From contig JADJXD010000001.1 of assembly GCA_016715985.1 (NCBI GenBank), forward strand, positions 4,712,001 to 4,776,000: a DNA stretch of 64,000 bases, in the 5' to 3' direction. Source of the DNA: Saprospiraceae bacterium. GTDB lineage: Bacteria > Bacteroidota > Bacteroidia > Chitinophagales > Saprospiraceae. Positions 36,833 to 44,706 of this stretch are shown piece after piece. How positions within the stretch are numbered: position 1 is the first letter of the stretch; every line of letters begins with the position of its first letter. The notes beneath the pieces are model-generated. The model searched no databases. It was not told the origin of the DNA and saw nothing but the letters and a program-made list of their open reading frames with translations. A program made the position numbers and the translations under genes.

Positions 36833-36864
36833 AGGCTCTCCGAAATTTTCGGAGAGCCTCTTTT
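36833..36864 (+). terminator. terminator after the surface protein gene
   Basis: A perfect 13-bp stem, AGGCTCTCCGAAA (36833-36845) with TTTCGGAGAGCCT (36847-36859), has a one-base gap at its centre and a following TTTT. It is preceded by an A-run, so it may act in both directions. Confidence 0.9.
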
Positions 36865-36896
36865 GATTTGACTATGAATGTCATTACCTTTACTTC

Positions 36897-38066
36897 ATGA
36901 TAGCAGATAAAATTAAAAAGACAAAAGAGATATTAAAAGATTTGGTTGCATTTCCTGTTTTAGGTGGCCAATCCAATTTACTTATTGCAGAGTATATTAC
37001 CCATTTTCTAACTGAAAGAGGTATATCAGTACAAAATGTATATAATTCAAATCGCTCAAAAGTTTCAATTCATTGTCGTATCGGGCCTTCGGTTGATTCA
37101 GGGATTATTCTTTCCGGACATATGGATGTTGTTCCTGTAGAAGGCCAGAACTGGTCATCCGATCCTTTTGCATTAATAGAAAGGGAAGATAAATGGGTAG
37201 CTCGTGGCAGTGCAGATATGAAGGGATTTCTTGCATGTTGCCTTGTAAGTGCGGACTTATTTCTTGAGAGTAATTTGAAAAAACCTGTTTATTTTGCATT
37301 CTCGTATGATGAAGAAATAGGATGCCTGGCAGGGCCTGAACTGGTGGAGTCGATCAACAATTTTTATACTGAAAAACCTGCTTATGCAATTATTGGCGAA
37401 CCTTCAATGATGACACCGGTAATTGGCCATAAGGGCATATGTGTTTTACAAACGACAGTTTATGGCTCAGCTGGTCACAGCAGTCGTATCAGAGATGAAG
37501 TAAGTGCGGTACATATTGCATCCAAATTAATTGTTTGGCTTGAAAATAAAATGAATAATCTTGTTGAGCAAGACAGACTTGATAAACGATTTAATCCACC
37601 ACATACAACGATTCATGTAGGTACAATTCATGGTGGTATCGCTCCAAATGTAATTGCTGACCGTTGTGTTTTTCAGTGGGATGTTCGGGTCATTCCAATG
37701 GATGATATCGAAAGTATTCTAACCGATTTCAGAGAATATTGTGATGAGGTACTTAAAACAAACCGGAACAGATTTGCAGATATGAAAATAGAGACGATTA
37801 TGTTTCATCCGCCTGTTCCTCCATTAGATACAGACGGGAACGAAGAAGTTGTAAACCTGATTAAACGTATCAGTGGTCAGAATATAACTAAAACCGTAGC
37901 TTATGCGGCTGAAGCCGGTCAATTTTCACAAGGGGGATTTCAGACTGTAATTTGCGGACCCGGTGATATTGCACAGGCACACCGAGCAGATGAATTCATT
38001 GCTGCAAACCAGATAAAGGAATGTTTGTTGATGTTGGAAAAATTAGCAGTTGAGTTGTCAGAATAA
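36897..38066 (+). CDS. argE: acetylornithine deacetylase, M20 family
   Basis: This 389-residue M20 hydrolase has metal-site motifs SGHMDVVPVEGQNW near residue 73 and RGSADMKGFLAC near residue 103. The catalytic glutamate is in YDEEIGCLAGPE near residue 139. The lid domain has GHSSRIRDEVSAV, and the terminal histidine is in PGDIAQAHRADEF. It removes acetyl from N-acetylornithine to give ornithine in arginine biosynthesis. Its start lies close behind the surface-protein terminator; a TTTG and a near-consensus TACCTTTA at 36885-36892 would leave almost no 5' leader. Confidence 0.9.
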   Translation: MIADKIKKTKEILKDLVAFPVLGGQSNLLIAEYITHFLTERGISVQNVYNSNRSKVSIHCRIGPSVDSGIILSGHMDVVPVEGQNWSSDPFALIEREDKWVARGSADMKGFLACCLVSADLFLESNLKKPVYFAFSYDEEIGCLAGPELVESINNFYTEKPAYAIIGEPSMMTPVIGHKGICVLQTTVYGSAGHSSRIRDEVSAVHIASKLIVWLENKMNNLVEQDRLDKRFNPPHTTIHVGTIHGGIAPNVIADRCVFQWDVRVIPMDDIESILTDFREYCDEVLKTNRNRFADMKIETIMFHPPVPPLDTDGNEEVVNLIKRISGQNITKTVAYAAEAGQFSQGGFQTVICGPGDIAQAHRADEFIAANQIKECLLMLEKLAVELSE

Positions 38067-38085
38067 TTCGAGGAAATAAAATCTA

Positions 38086-38445
38086 TCAGCTTTTTCTATC
38101 CATGCCCAATCTTTGATATGCTTCCTTTAGTTCATTAATTTGTCTGACGGAATACAATCCGGTATTTTGTGAACTTTTGAATCCTTCATCTGAAGGAATG
38201 TAAGCCTGGTTATGAAAAGCGCTTTGAATATTATCGCCTGATTCATAAAATTTTATCAACACTGCAAATGAAAGTATAAATATTCCACAAGCAGCAATCA
38301 ATAGATTTCTGTATTTTCTGATCGTCCTGTGTAGTCTTTTTTCGGTTAATTTGGTTTCAAGCTTTGACCACAATTCTTTCTCAGGAGCTACCTTGTGAAC
38401 GGAAGCTGCTTTTCTTATTTGGTTGATTTGATTTTGATTAAACAT
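38086..38445 (-). CDS. likely anti-sigma factor, single membrane helix
   Basis: This 119-residue protein has a soluble N-terminus with a charged helix (PEKELWSKLETKLTEKR), one membrane helix at about residues 47-65 (LLIAACGIFILSFAVLIKF) and a short periplasmic tail. It starts two bases after the ECF sigma stop. Membrane-anchored partners directly downstream of ECF sigma genes usually act as anti-sigma factors. No ZAS zinc motif is present, so the assignment rests on context. Confidence 0.6.
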   Translation of the reverse strand: MFNQNQINQIRKAASVHKVAPEKELWSKLETKLTEKRLHRTIRKYRNLLIAACGIFILSFAVLIKFYESGDNIQSAFHNQAYIPSDEGFKSSQNTGLYSVRQINELKEAYQRLGMDRKS

Positions 38446-38447
38446 GA

Positions 38448-39002
38448 TTATATTCCTTTTATATTATTCGTCCAAAATTCTTTTTTTTTAAAAATTTCCT
38501 GAAGTCTCTTTTTGGCTAAGATGAGTTGGGATTTGGATGTGTTGATACTGATGTTCAATAATTCAGCGATCTCACGGTGCTTGTAACCTTCGATTACATA
38601 CAAGTTAAAAACGGTTCTGTATCCTACCGGCAAATCATTTAATGCAGTCAGTAATTCTTCATATATAATTTCATCTTCAGAAGTACTCTCTTCAACTATG
38701 TCTGTCTGATTGAGCTCAACCGTTAATCTTAAATTATTTTTTTTGCGGAGAAACATCAGTGATTCGTTGACCATGATTCTTTTCATCCAGCCTTCAAAAC
38801 TTCCTTCTCCTTTAAAATCATCAATTTTAGTAAGTATTTTATAAAACCCTTCAATTAAAATATCCTCCGCATCATGACTTGATTTTAGATACCTTAGACA
38901 GATAGAATACATGACATCTTTATAATCTTCATACAAAGCCTTTTGACCTTCCGGATTTTGGCTTCTGCATTGTTGGATTATATATTCTAATCTGTCAGAC
39001 AA
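38448..39002 (-). CDS. ECF-type RNA polymerase sigma factor
   Basis: This 184-residue sigma-70 family protein has region 2 at about residues 15-85 (CLRYLKSSHDAEDILIEGFYKI, then FKGEGSFEGWMKRIMVNES) and region 4 at about 115-170, with LPVGYRTVFNLYVIEGYKHREIAELLNISINTSKSQL as the helix-turn-helix. Regions 1.1 and 3 are absent, as in ECF factors. It would direct transcription of an extracytoplasmic-response regulon together with the downstream membrane protein. Confidence 0.92.
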   Translation of the reverse strand: MSDRLEYIIQQCRSQNPEGQKALYEDYKDVMYSICLRYLKSSHDAEDILIEGFYKILTKIDDFKGEGSFEGWMKRIMVNESLMFLRKKNNLRLTVELNQTDIVEESTSEDEIIYEELLTALNDLPVGYRTVFNLYVIEGYKHREIAELLNISINTSKSQLILAKKRLQEIFKKKEFWTNNIKGI

Positions 39003-39058
39003 TTTTTAAAGTATTTCTTTTAAGATGTCAGATGATTGGTTTTTGGTGCATCACTTAT

Positions 39059-39736
39059 TTAAAAAGCTGAAACAAAGTTCATAAAGTGATTCATAAAAAC
39101 CAGATTGGGTTTGGAGTTTAAACTATTTTTGAAAAGATATTGTTGCCAAAGTTCAGGTATTCCGTTATCTTTTGAGATGAGATTATAAATAGCTCTGCAT
39201 GATTTATAGTACCTTTCTGTTTCAACTTCAGTAGGAATGTTTATGGACTCTAATTTTTTCATCATTTTAAAAAAGTTATCATAATTCCAAAAACAATAAT
39301 TTTCCGGATATTCCATCACCAGATACATCAAAATATTTTTTTTATCCTCATGATAATGTGTATTTATCTTTTTATCCTTTGCCTGAATAACCTCTAATAT
39401 TTCATCACAATGAAACCTGAATCGTTCTATCCGAAGGGCTAGTTCCTTGTTTTCATTAAACAAATCTGAAAATGCTGACCTCATAAATTCTTCATTGGTA
39501 TCGATCATTAAGATCATCATTGATTTGGGAGAATACCTGCTTCCTCCCCAAATTTCTGCTGAAATCTTACTGTTCAGACTGTTTGTGTAAGTCTTTGAAA
39601 GTGGACTACTTTTTAAGTCCCAATGATTTTGCCAGTTCAACACCACTTCTTCAAAATGCAAATCATTGATAGGATTAGCTTTCTGAATTGTTTTTATAAA
39701 TTCATCTATATAGTATCGGATTCTCTCTACCTTCAT
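39059..39736 (-). CDS. hypothetical helical protein
   Basis: This 225-residue protein is acidic to neutral and helix-rich, with no membrane segment or signal peptide. It starts MKVERIRYYIDEFIK and contains conserved-looking LALRIERFRFHCDEIL and EYPENYCFWNYDNFFKMM. I recognise no family. It is 23 bases downstream of the permease gene on the same strand, so it may be co-transcribed with it. Confidence 0.6.
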   Translation of the reverse strand: MKVERIRYYIDEFIKTIQKANPINDLHFEEVVLNWQNHWDLKSSPLSKTYTNSLNSKISAEIWGGSRYSPKSMMILMIDTNEEFMRSAFSDLFNENKELALRIERFRFHCDEILEVIQAKDKKINTHYHEDKKNILMYLVMEYPENYCFWNYDNFFKMMKKLESINIPTEVETERYYKSCRAIYNLISKDNGIPELWQQYLFKNSLNSKPNLVFMNHFMNFVSAF

Positions 39737-39759
39737 TTAGTGATATTTTATTAGTGGAA

Positions 39760-41085
39760 TCACTTATTCAGTGTATTTACGAGTTTAAAGAGCGGGTAAC
39801 TTAATATTAGAAAGATCAGTGCAAACTTACTGCTATTATAGTCTGTGTAAACGGCTCCAGCTAAAAACATTATGGATAATAACAGCAGGAAGTAAGGAAG
39901 AAACGGAAACCATGGGGCTTTAAATGGTCTGCTTAGTTCCGGCTCTGTATATCGGAGTCTTATTAATGCTGCAAATCCGGCTGCGTAACTCATAACAAAG
40001 AAAAATGTTGCAATATCTGATAAAATACCACAAGTATCTTTTCCACTCAGAATCAATCCGATAGAAAGTAATGCTGTAAGAGGCATAGCCACGGAAGGTG
40101 TTCCCATTTTATTGACTAAAGATGCAGCAGGAAAAAATAGTTTATCTCTGCTCATACTGAAAATGACTCTGGGCGCAAACATAATCTGAGCATTGACAAT
40201 CCCTAAGATTGAAATCATCAGAAAAAGCGTCACCATTTTGGAAGACCCGTCCCCGAATATCATACTTACAGCATCAGCGGCAGCCAGTTTGGAATGTATC
40301 AGGACTTCCATTGGCAGAATGTACAATATTGCACCATTTACAAGCAGGTATATGATAATAATAGTCAATACACCCAGAATCATAGATTTAGGTAAAGTTT
40401 TGACAGGATCTTTATTTTCTTCCGTGAAATAGGTAGCTGTATGCCAGCCATCATAGGTATAAAAAATAGATTGTAAAGCCGTGATCACGGCAATAATTCC
40501 AATAGGCCCGATTGTATTGGAAACAGTAGTTTGGGTATCAGTAAGGGTAGGGGCTTGACCGTAGGTAAAACAAATAAATACAAATATCAGTAAGCCTATG
40601 GCTTTGATAAATGCCAGAATTTCCTGCGATTTTCCGGCTGATTTAGTTCCCAACCAATGAAAACCAGTGAGAATAAAAAGAATAGTAATTGCCATGAATT
40701 GGTTATACGATTCCATTGACGGAATCAGAAGTGAAATATATTCACTCATAGTATATGCACCAAACCCTAATGCAGCAACAGTTCCAAGCCAACTGGTGAT
40801 GCCCGTCAGGAAACCAAAATAATTTCCAAATGCTCTTCTTGCATATACATACCATGCGCCTGCCTGAGGCAATGATATTGCTAATTCTATCGCACAAAAA
40901 ACACCTAATAAAGCATAGATACCTACTGCAAGCCATAATACAAGTATCAAAGTCGGATCTCCGATCTGCTCAGCTATTGGCCCGGGCTTTCTTAAAATAC
41001 CGGTTCCAATCGTTCCGCCTACTGTGACTGCTATTCCAAATCCAACTCCTAATAATTTTAAAAGTTGATTGTCCGGTTTACTCAT
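39760..41085 (-). CDS. APC-superfamily amino acid permease
   Basis: This 441-residue protein has about 12 membrane helices. The first helix carries GGTIGTGILRKPGPIAE, the APC GxIGxG substrate loop. Later come GAWYVYARRAFGNYFGFLTG and the conserved EENKDPVKTLPKSMILG. It should take up or exchange amino acids across the inner membrane. The specific substrate is not readable. It closes with short hydrophobic helices and a brief cytoplasmic tail. Confidence 0.88.
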   Translation of the reverse strand: MSKPDNQLLKLLGVGFGIAVTVGGTIGTGILRKPGPIAEQIGDPTLILVLWLAVGIYALLGVFCAIELAISLPQAGAWYVYARRAFGNYFGFLTGITSWLGTVAALGFGAYTMSEYISLLIPSMESYNQFMAITILFILTGFHWLGTKSAGKSQEILAFIKAIGLLIFVFICFTYGQAPTLTDTQTTVSNTIGPIGIIAVITALQSIFYTYDGWHTATYFTEENKDPVKTLPKSMILGVLTIIIIYLLVNGAILYILPMEVLIHSKLAAADAVSMIFGDGSSKMVTLFLMISILGIVNAQIMFAPRVIFSMSRDKLFFPAASLVNKMGTPSVAMPLTALLSIGLILSGKDTCGILSDIATFFFVMSYAAGFAALIRLRYTEPELSRPFKAPWFPFLPYFLLLLSIMFLAGAVYTDYNSSKFALIFLILSYPLFKLVNTLNK

Positions 41086-41351
41086 TATGGTAATATTTTA
41101 TCGGTAAAGATAGCAGAATGAAAATAAAAGCTGAAAATAAATTTTTGAAAATGGGATTATTAAATTACTTCTTGTATTGAAAATATAAAAACGTTTAGTC
41201 ACATCCGGATTCAGTATCTAGAAGGATTTATACTCAGTACTTAATGATTTACAAATTATAGATTAAGGCTTCGAATTCTCCGACTTAGACCAACGGGATT
41301 CAAGGCTTGACATTTAATAATTACAATTACGCCGAATGAAGTAAATTTATT
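41086..41351. other. spacer between permease and hicA
   Basis: This is 266 AT-rich bases with no gene and no recognisable site. Confidence 0.3.
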
Positions 41352-41597
41352 TTATTTACTGATCATCTCTAATAACTTATCTCTACTAACACCGAGTTGC
41401 AGTGATACATCATTTAATATTTTAGCTAACAACCCAATTTTGATAGGATCGTGATTTGGTATGGTAATGTGATGTTCTTTATCATCTGTAATTTTTGACA
41501 AGCGTATGTGACTACCCTTTTGTCTGGTCACTTTATAACTTAAATTTGACAATTTCTTTATCAAACTTGTTCCGGACTCATCTCTTGAAAGTTTCAC
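41352..41597 (-). CDS. hicA: HicA-type toxin
   Basis: This 81-residue protein has the HicA fold: KKLSNLSYKVTRQKGSHIRL holds the catalytic histidine in a GSH motif, and HITIPNHDPIKIGLLAKILNDV follows. HicA is an mRNA interferase that cuts mRNA independently of the ribosome. It is slightly longer than the typical 60-residue form because of the N-terminal extension. Its start overlaps the hicB stop by four bases, in the antitoxin-first order common to one branch of the family. Confidence 0.92.
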   Translation of the reverse strand: MKLSRDESGTSLIKKLSNLSYKVTRQKGSHIRLSKITDDKEHHITIPNHDPIKIGLLAKILNDVSLQLGVSRDKLLEMISK

Positions 41598-41797
41598 GCT
41601 GTCAAAACTTCGTCTTTAACAAAATGCATTCTTATAATACGTTTTGTATTGTCATCAAAATGGCAGGAAACTGCTTCAATGATATTTTCTTTTAATGAAT
41701 TCCAATCGTCAGCCTCTGTATATATAGATAATCCCAAGGCTTCCGCTTCATATCCGCCATCTATTGATTCATTTATCACAAATATTACTTCTTGCAT
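41594..41797 (-). CDS. hicB: HicB-type antitoxin, short form
   Basis: This 67-residue protein has the partial RNase H-like fold of HicB/DUF1902, with FVINESIDGGYEAEALGLSIYTEADDWNSLKENI. It lacks the C-terminal DNA-binding domain that many HicB proteins have. It overlaps hicA by four bases. A TACCTTTG -7 element lies upstream at plus positions 41816-41823 on the minus strand, but no TTG box is at the right distance. Confidence 0.88.
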   Translation of the reverse strand: MQEVIFVINESIDGGYEAEALGLSIYTEADDWNSLKENIIEAVSCHFDDNTKRIIRMHFVKDEVLTA

Positions 41798-41837
41798 TAT
41801 TTACGTTTTGAATCGCAAAGGTAAGCCTTTTTATTAA

Positions 41838-42259
41838 TACTAATTGTTATGGATTTTGGGCGAAATTTGATGTTTGAATAAATCTCAGATGGGCACAGTT
41901 GGCAATTTAGATCCAATATTTTACGAATCAGTCTATAGCCTGACAGTTATTAATTCATTATCAAATATTAATGACTTCCATGGTTTAAAGAGTTAGCTAC
42001 AAAATGTGAACACATTTGCATTCTGAAGTATTTGTTCGGAATTATGCGACTTCGACTATCGGGGAAATTCATATACTCATTTATTCAGTTACTTTTTTTT
42101 ACCCTACTTTAGTTAAAATTTGGGGAACAATACAAGCAATTTTTACGTTTTAGGCTTTGATTGTTATTACTTTTGAAAGGTAATTTAAACTTCATCAAAA
42201 TAGTAATAATCTAAAGTTTCCTAAAAATATAGCAGAATTAACATATCAAAACTTGAACA
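41838..42259. other. spacer between two toxin-antitoxin loci
   Basis: This is 422 AT-rich bases with no gene. The two operons diverge from here. No clear attC-like palindrome or IS end is visible. Confidence 0.35.
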
Positions 42260-42466
42260 ATGAAAGTATTATTAGACATTAAAGATAGTAAAGCCATCCA
42301 TTTAGTGGAAGTACTAAAGAGCTTACCATACGTAAAAACTACTACCATTTCTGATGATAAGGCAATATTGATGGAAGACATCAAAGAAGCGGTTGAAGAA
42401 CTCAAATTGATAAGAAAGGGCAAACTCAAAGGAATATCTGCAAAACAGCTTCTGGATGAGTTATAA
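42260..42466 (+). CDS. antitoxin of a RelE-type pair
   Basis: This 68-residue acidic protein reads MKVLLDIKDSKAIHLVEVLK and EDIKEAVEELKLIRKGKLKG, a pattern I associate with Bacteroidota antitoxins paired with RelE/ParE toxins. The first residues can form a strand and helix for dimerisation and the C-terminal helix for toxin binding. It overlaps the toxin start by 11 bases. Confidence 0.8.
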   Translation: MKVLLDIKDSKAIHLVEVLKSLPYVKTTTISDDKAILMEDIKEAVEELKLIRKGKLKGISAKQLLDEL

Positions 42467-42785
42467 CATTATTGCAGTCCCCACTTTCAGAAAAGAATTA
42501 AAAAGACTGTCTAAAAAATACCATTCACTAAAAAGCGATCTGACTGTTTTATTTGAGAGCTTAGAAGAAAACCCGATGCAAGGAACCCCTCTTGGCCAAA
42601 ACTGCTACAAAATTCGTTTAGCAATCGCTTCAAAAGGCAAGGGGAAAAGTGGTGGTGCCAGACTTATTACCAACATTGTGATTGATGAAAATACAGTATA
42701 TTTACTTTCCATTTACGAAAAATCCGAAAAAGAAAATCTTTCCGACAAAGAACTACAAGAACTTCTTAAAAATGTGCCTGACTAA
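42456..42785 (+). CDS. RelE/ParE superfamily toxin
   Basis: This 109-residue basic protein reads MSYNIIAVPTFRKELKRLSKKYHSLK at the start (split by me into MSYNIIAVPTF and RKELKRLSKKYHSLK), then NCYKIRLAIASKGKGKSGGARLI and TVYLLSIYEKSEKENLSDKEL. The K-x-R-L-A...K-G-K-S-G-G-x-R-x-I element is typical of the RelE branch with a long loop, in which the arginine and lysine act on ribosome-bound mRNA. It follows the antitoxin with an 11-base overlap. Confidence 0.88.
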   Translation: MSYNIIAVPTFRKELKRLSKKYHSLKSDLTVLFESLEENPMQGTPLGQNCYKIRLAIASKGKGKSGGARLITNIVIDENTVYLLSIYEKSEKENLSDKELQELLKNVPD

Positions 42786-42890
42786 AAATTAGATTTTTAT
42801 TGATACTATGACACATTGGTTAATAACGGAATGATCGTCGGAACTTGAAAGAAAATTACTGTGACAATTAAAATCATAAAATCCTGATAT

Positions 42891-44588
42891 TTAACCCAAC
42901 TTCCTGGAATGGTACATCATGATTTGAAATATAGTAGCAATAGCAAGTACTCCGATACAGCCTATTGCATTTAACCACAGATAACCAATGATATCCAGTT
43001 TGAAAATTACAATAACTATAATTTCCATCAGAACAGCTGCATAAAAAACAGCATTTGCCTGCAATCTTTTAAAATAAAAGGCAGCGAGAAAAATTCCTAA
43101 AATGGTGCCGTAAAATAGTGATCCTATAATATTTACAAATTGTATCAGATTCTCAAAAAGTGTTCCGAAACAGGCAAACGAAATCGCAATAAAACCCCAC
43201 ATGATTGTAAAATATTTGGAAGCATGTACGTAGTGATGATCACTTTCGGATGGATTTATACTTCTTTTATAAACATCTATACAGGTCGTAGTTGCTAAAG
43301 CATTCAACTCTGAAGCGGTGGACGACATTGCTGCGCTGAATATGACGGCAAGCAATAAACCTACAAGACCCTGCGGGAGATATTTTAGAATAAAACTGAT
43401 AAATACATAATCTTTATCATTTGTTTCAGCATTAGGCAATGCCTGCTTTATGATCGTTTTACTGTTATCCCTGATATTTTTTTCTTCATTCAGAATTTGC
43501 TTAATTTCATTGGAGACATTGATATTTTTTTCTCCTTCACCATTATTGATATTGGCAGAGAATTTTTGATAAAGCAAGGTCTTTTTTACAAATAATGAGT
43601 CATATCGAACCGTAAGATCAGCATAACTGTTTTTGTATTCAGACTGCATCACTTTTTCTTCCGTTGCACTGTTGAAAAATACCGGAGCTTTATTAAATTG
43701 ATAAAAAACAAAAACCATCACCCCAACCAACAGAATAAAAAATTGCATAGGTACTTTGAGTATCCCATTGAATATTAACCCGAGCTGACTCTCTCTGATA
43801 GATTTACCACTCAGATACCGCTGAACCTGACTCTGGTCTGTTCCAAAATAAGATAAAGCCAAAAATAGCCCGCCTGTGATTCCTGACCAGAAAGTATATC
43901 GACTCTCCGGATTGAATGAAAAGTCCAGGATGTTTAGTCTGTCAGATGCACCAGCCAATTGGAGTGCATTTCTGAAACTGACATCTTCCGGCAAGTAATC
44001 CAATATGACATAAAATGCAATAAACATACCACCCATGATAACAAACATCTGTTGTTTCTGAGTGACATTGACTGCTTTTGTTCCCCCACTGACTGTGTAA
44101 ATAATGACCAGAATACCTATGATGAAATTCAGCAAATTCAGATTCCAACCTAATATTGTAGATAATATGATGGCGGGTGCATATATCGTTATTCCTGCCG
44201 CCAAACCACGCTGAATTAAAAAAAGTGATGCAGTAAGTGTTCGTGTTTTGATATCAAACCTCTTTTCAAGAAATTCATAAGCCGTAAATACTTTGAGTTT
44301 ATGATACAACGGAATAAAAGTGACACAAATAATAATCATTGCTATCGGCAGCCCAAAGTAAAACTGAACAAAACCCATCCCGTCATGATAAGCTTGTCCG
44401 GGTGTACTCATAAAGGTAATAGCACTTGCCTGAGTGGCCATAACAGATAGACCTACTGTCCACCATTTTGCTTCGTTATTGCCCAACATGTAAGATTGCA
44501 TATTCTGTGCTCCGCGTGTTTTCCACACACCATACACCACTATAAATGTCAGTGTACTACACAGAATGATCCAATCCAATGTTCCCAT
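42891..44588 (-). CDS. sodium:solute symporter family transporter
   Basis: This 565-residue protein has about 13 membrane helices of the SSS family. Signature segments are QASAITFMSTPGQAYHDGMGFVQFYFG near residue 55 (in two pieces, AITFMSTPGQAY and GMGFVQFYFG), SYFGTDQSQVQRYLSGKS near residue 245 and AMSSTASELNALATTTCID near residue 418. A soluble insertion of about 100 residues between helices (about 305-395) is larger than in many SSS proteins. It co-transports Na+ with an unidentified solute. It lies 4 bases after the tiny membrane ORF and downstream of the PIG-L gene in one likely operon. Confidence 0.88.
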   Translation of the reverse strand: MGTLDWIILCSTLTFIVVYGVWKTRGAQNMQSYMLGNNEAKWWTVGLSVMATQASAITFMSTPGQAYHDGMGFVQFYFGLPIAMIIICVTFIPLYHKLKVFTAYEFLEKRFDIKTRTLTASLFLIQRGLAAGITIYAPAIILSTILGWNLNLLNFIIGILVIIYTVSGGTKAVNVTQKQQMFVIMGGMFIAFYVILDYLPEDVSFRNALQLAGASDRLNILDFSFNPESRYTFWSGITGGLFLALSYFGTDQSQVQRYLSGKSIRESQLGLIFNGILKVPMQFFILLVGVMVFVFYQFNKAPVFFNSATEEKVMQSEYKNSYADLTVRYDSLFVKKTLLYQKFSANINNGEGEKNINVSNEIKQILNEEKNIRDNSKTIIKQALPNAETNDKDYVFISFILKYLPQGLVGLLLAVIFSAAMSSTASELNALATTTCIDVYKRSINPSESDHHYVHASKYFTIMWGFIAISFACFGTLFENLIQFVNIIGSLFYGTILGIFLAAFYFKRLQANAVFYAAVLMEIIVIVIFKLDIIGYLWLNAIGCIGVLAIATIFQIMMYHSRKLG

Positions 44589-44592
44589 TTGG

Positions 44593-44697
44593 TTAGGTAT
44601 TATATTTCATCAATAAGTAAAAAATGATGATATACCCGATATTGAGAATAATCACCCAGGTATAGATAGGCTTCCAGTATTTGCGAATTTCCGTCAT
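44593..44697 (-). CDS. 34-residue membrane protein, candidate symporter accessory
   Basis: A complete ATG-to-TAA frame encodes 34 residues. The N-terminus MTEIRKYWKPIYTW leads into one hydrophobic helix (VIILNIGYIIIFYLLM). It sits between the PIG-L gene (stop 44707) and the symporter (start 44588) with 9-base and 4-base gaps. Tight packing and amphipathic composition make it a credible real gene. Short helper proteins exist for some SSS symporters, but the role is inferred. Confidence 0.55.
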   Translation of the reverse strand: MTEIRKYWKPIYTWVIILNIGYIIIFYLLMKYNT

Positions 44698-44706
44698 CTG
44701 TTCTGA

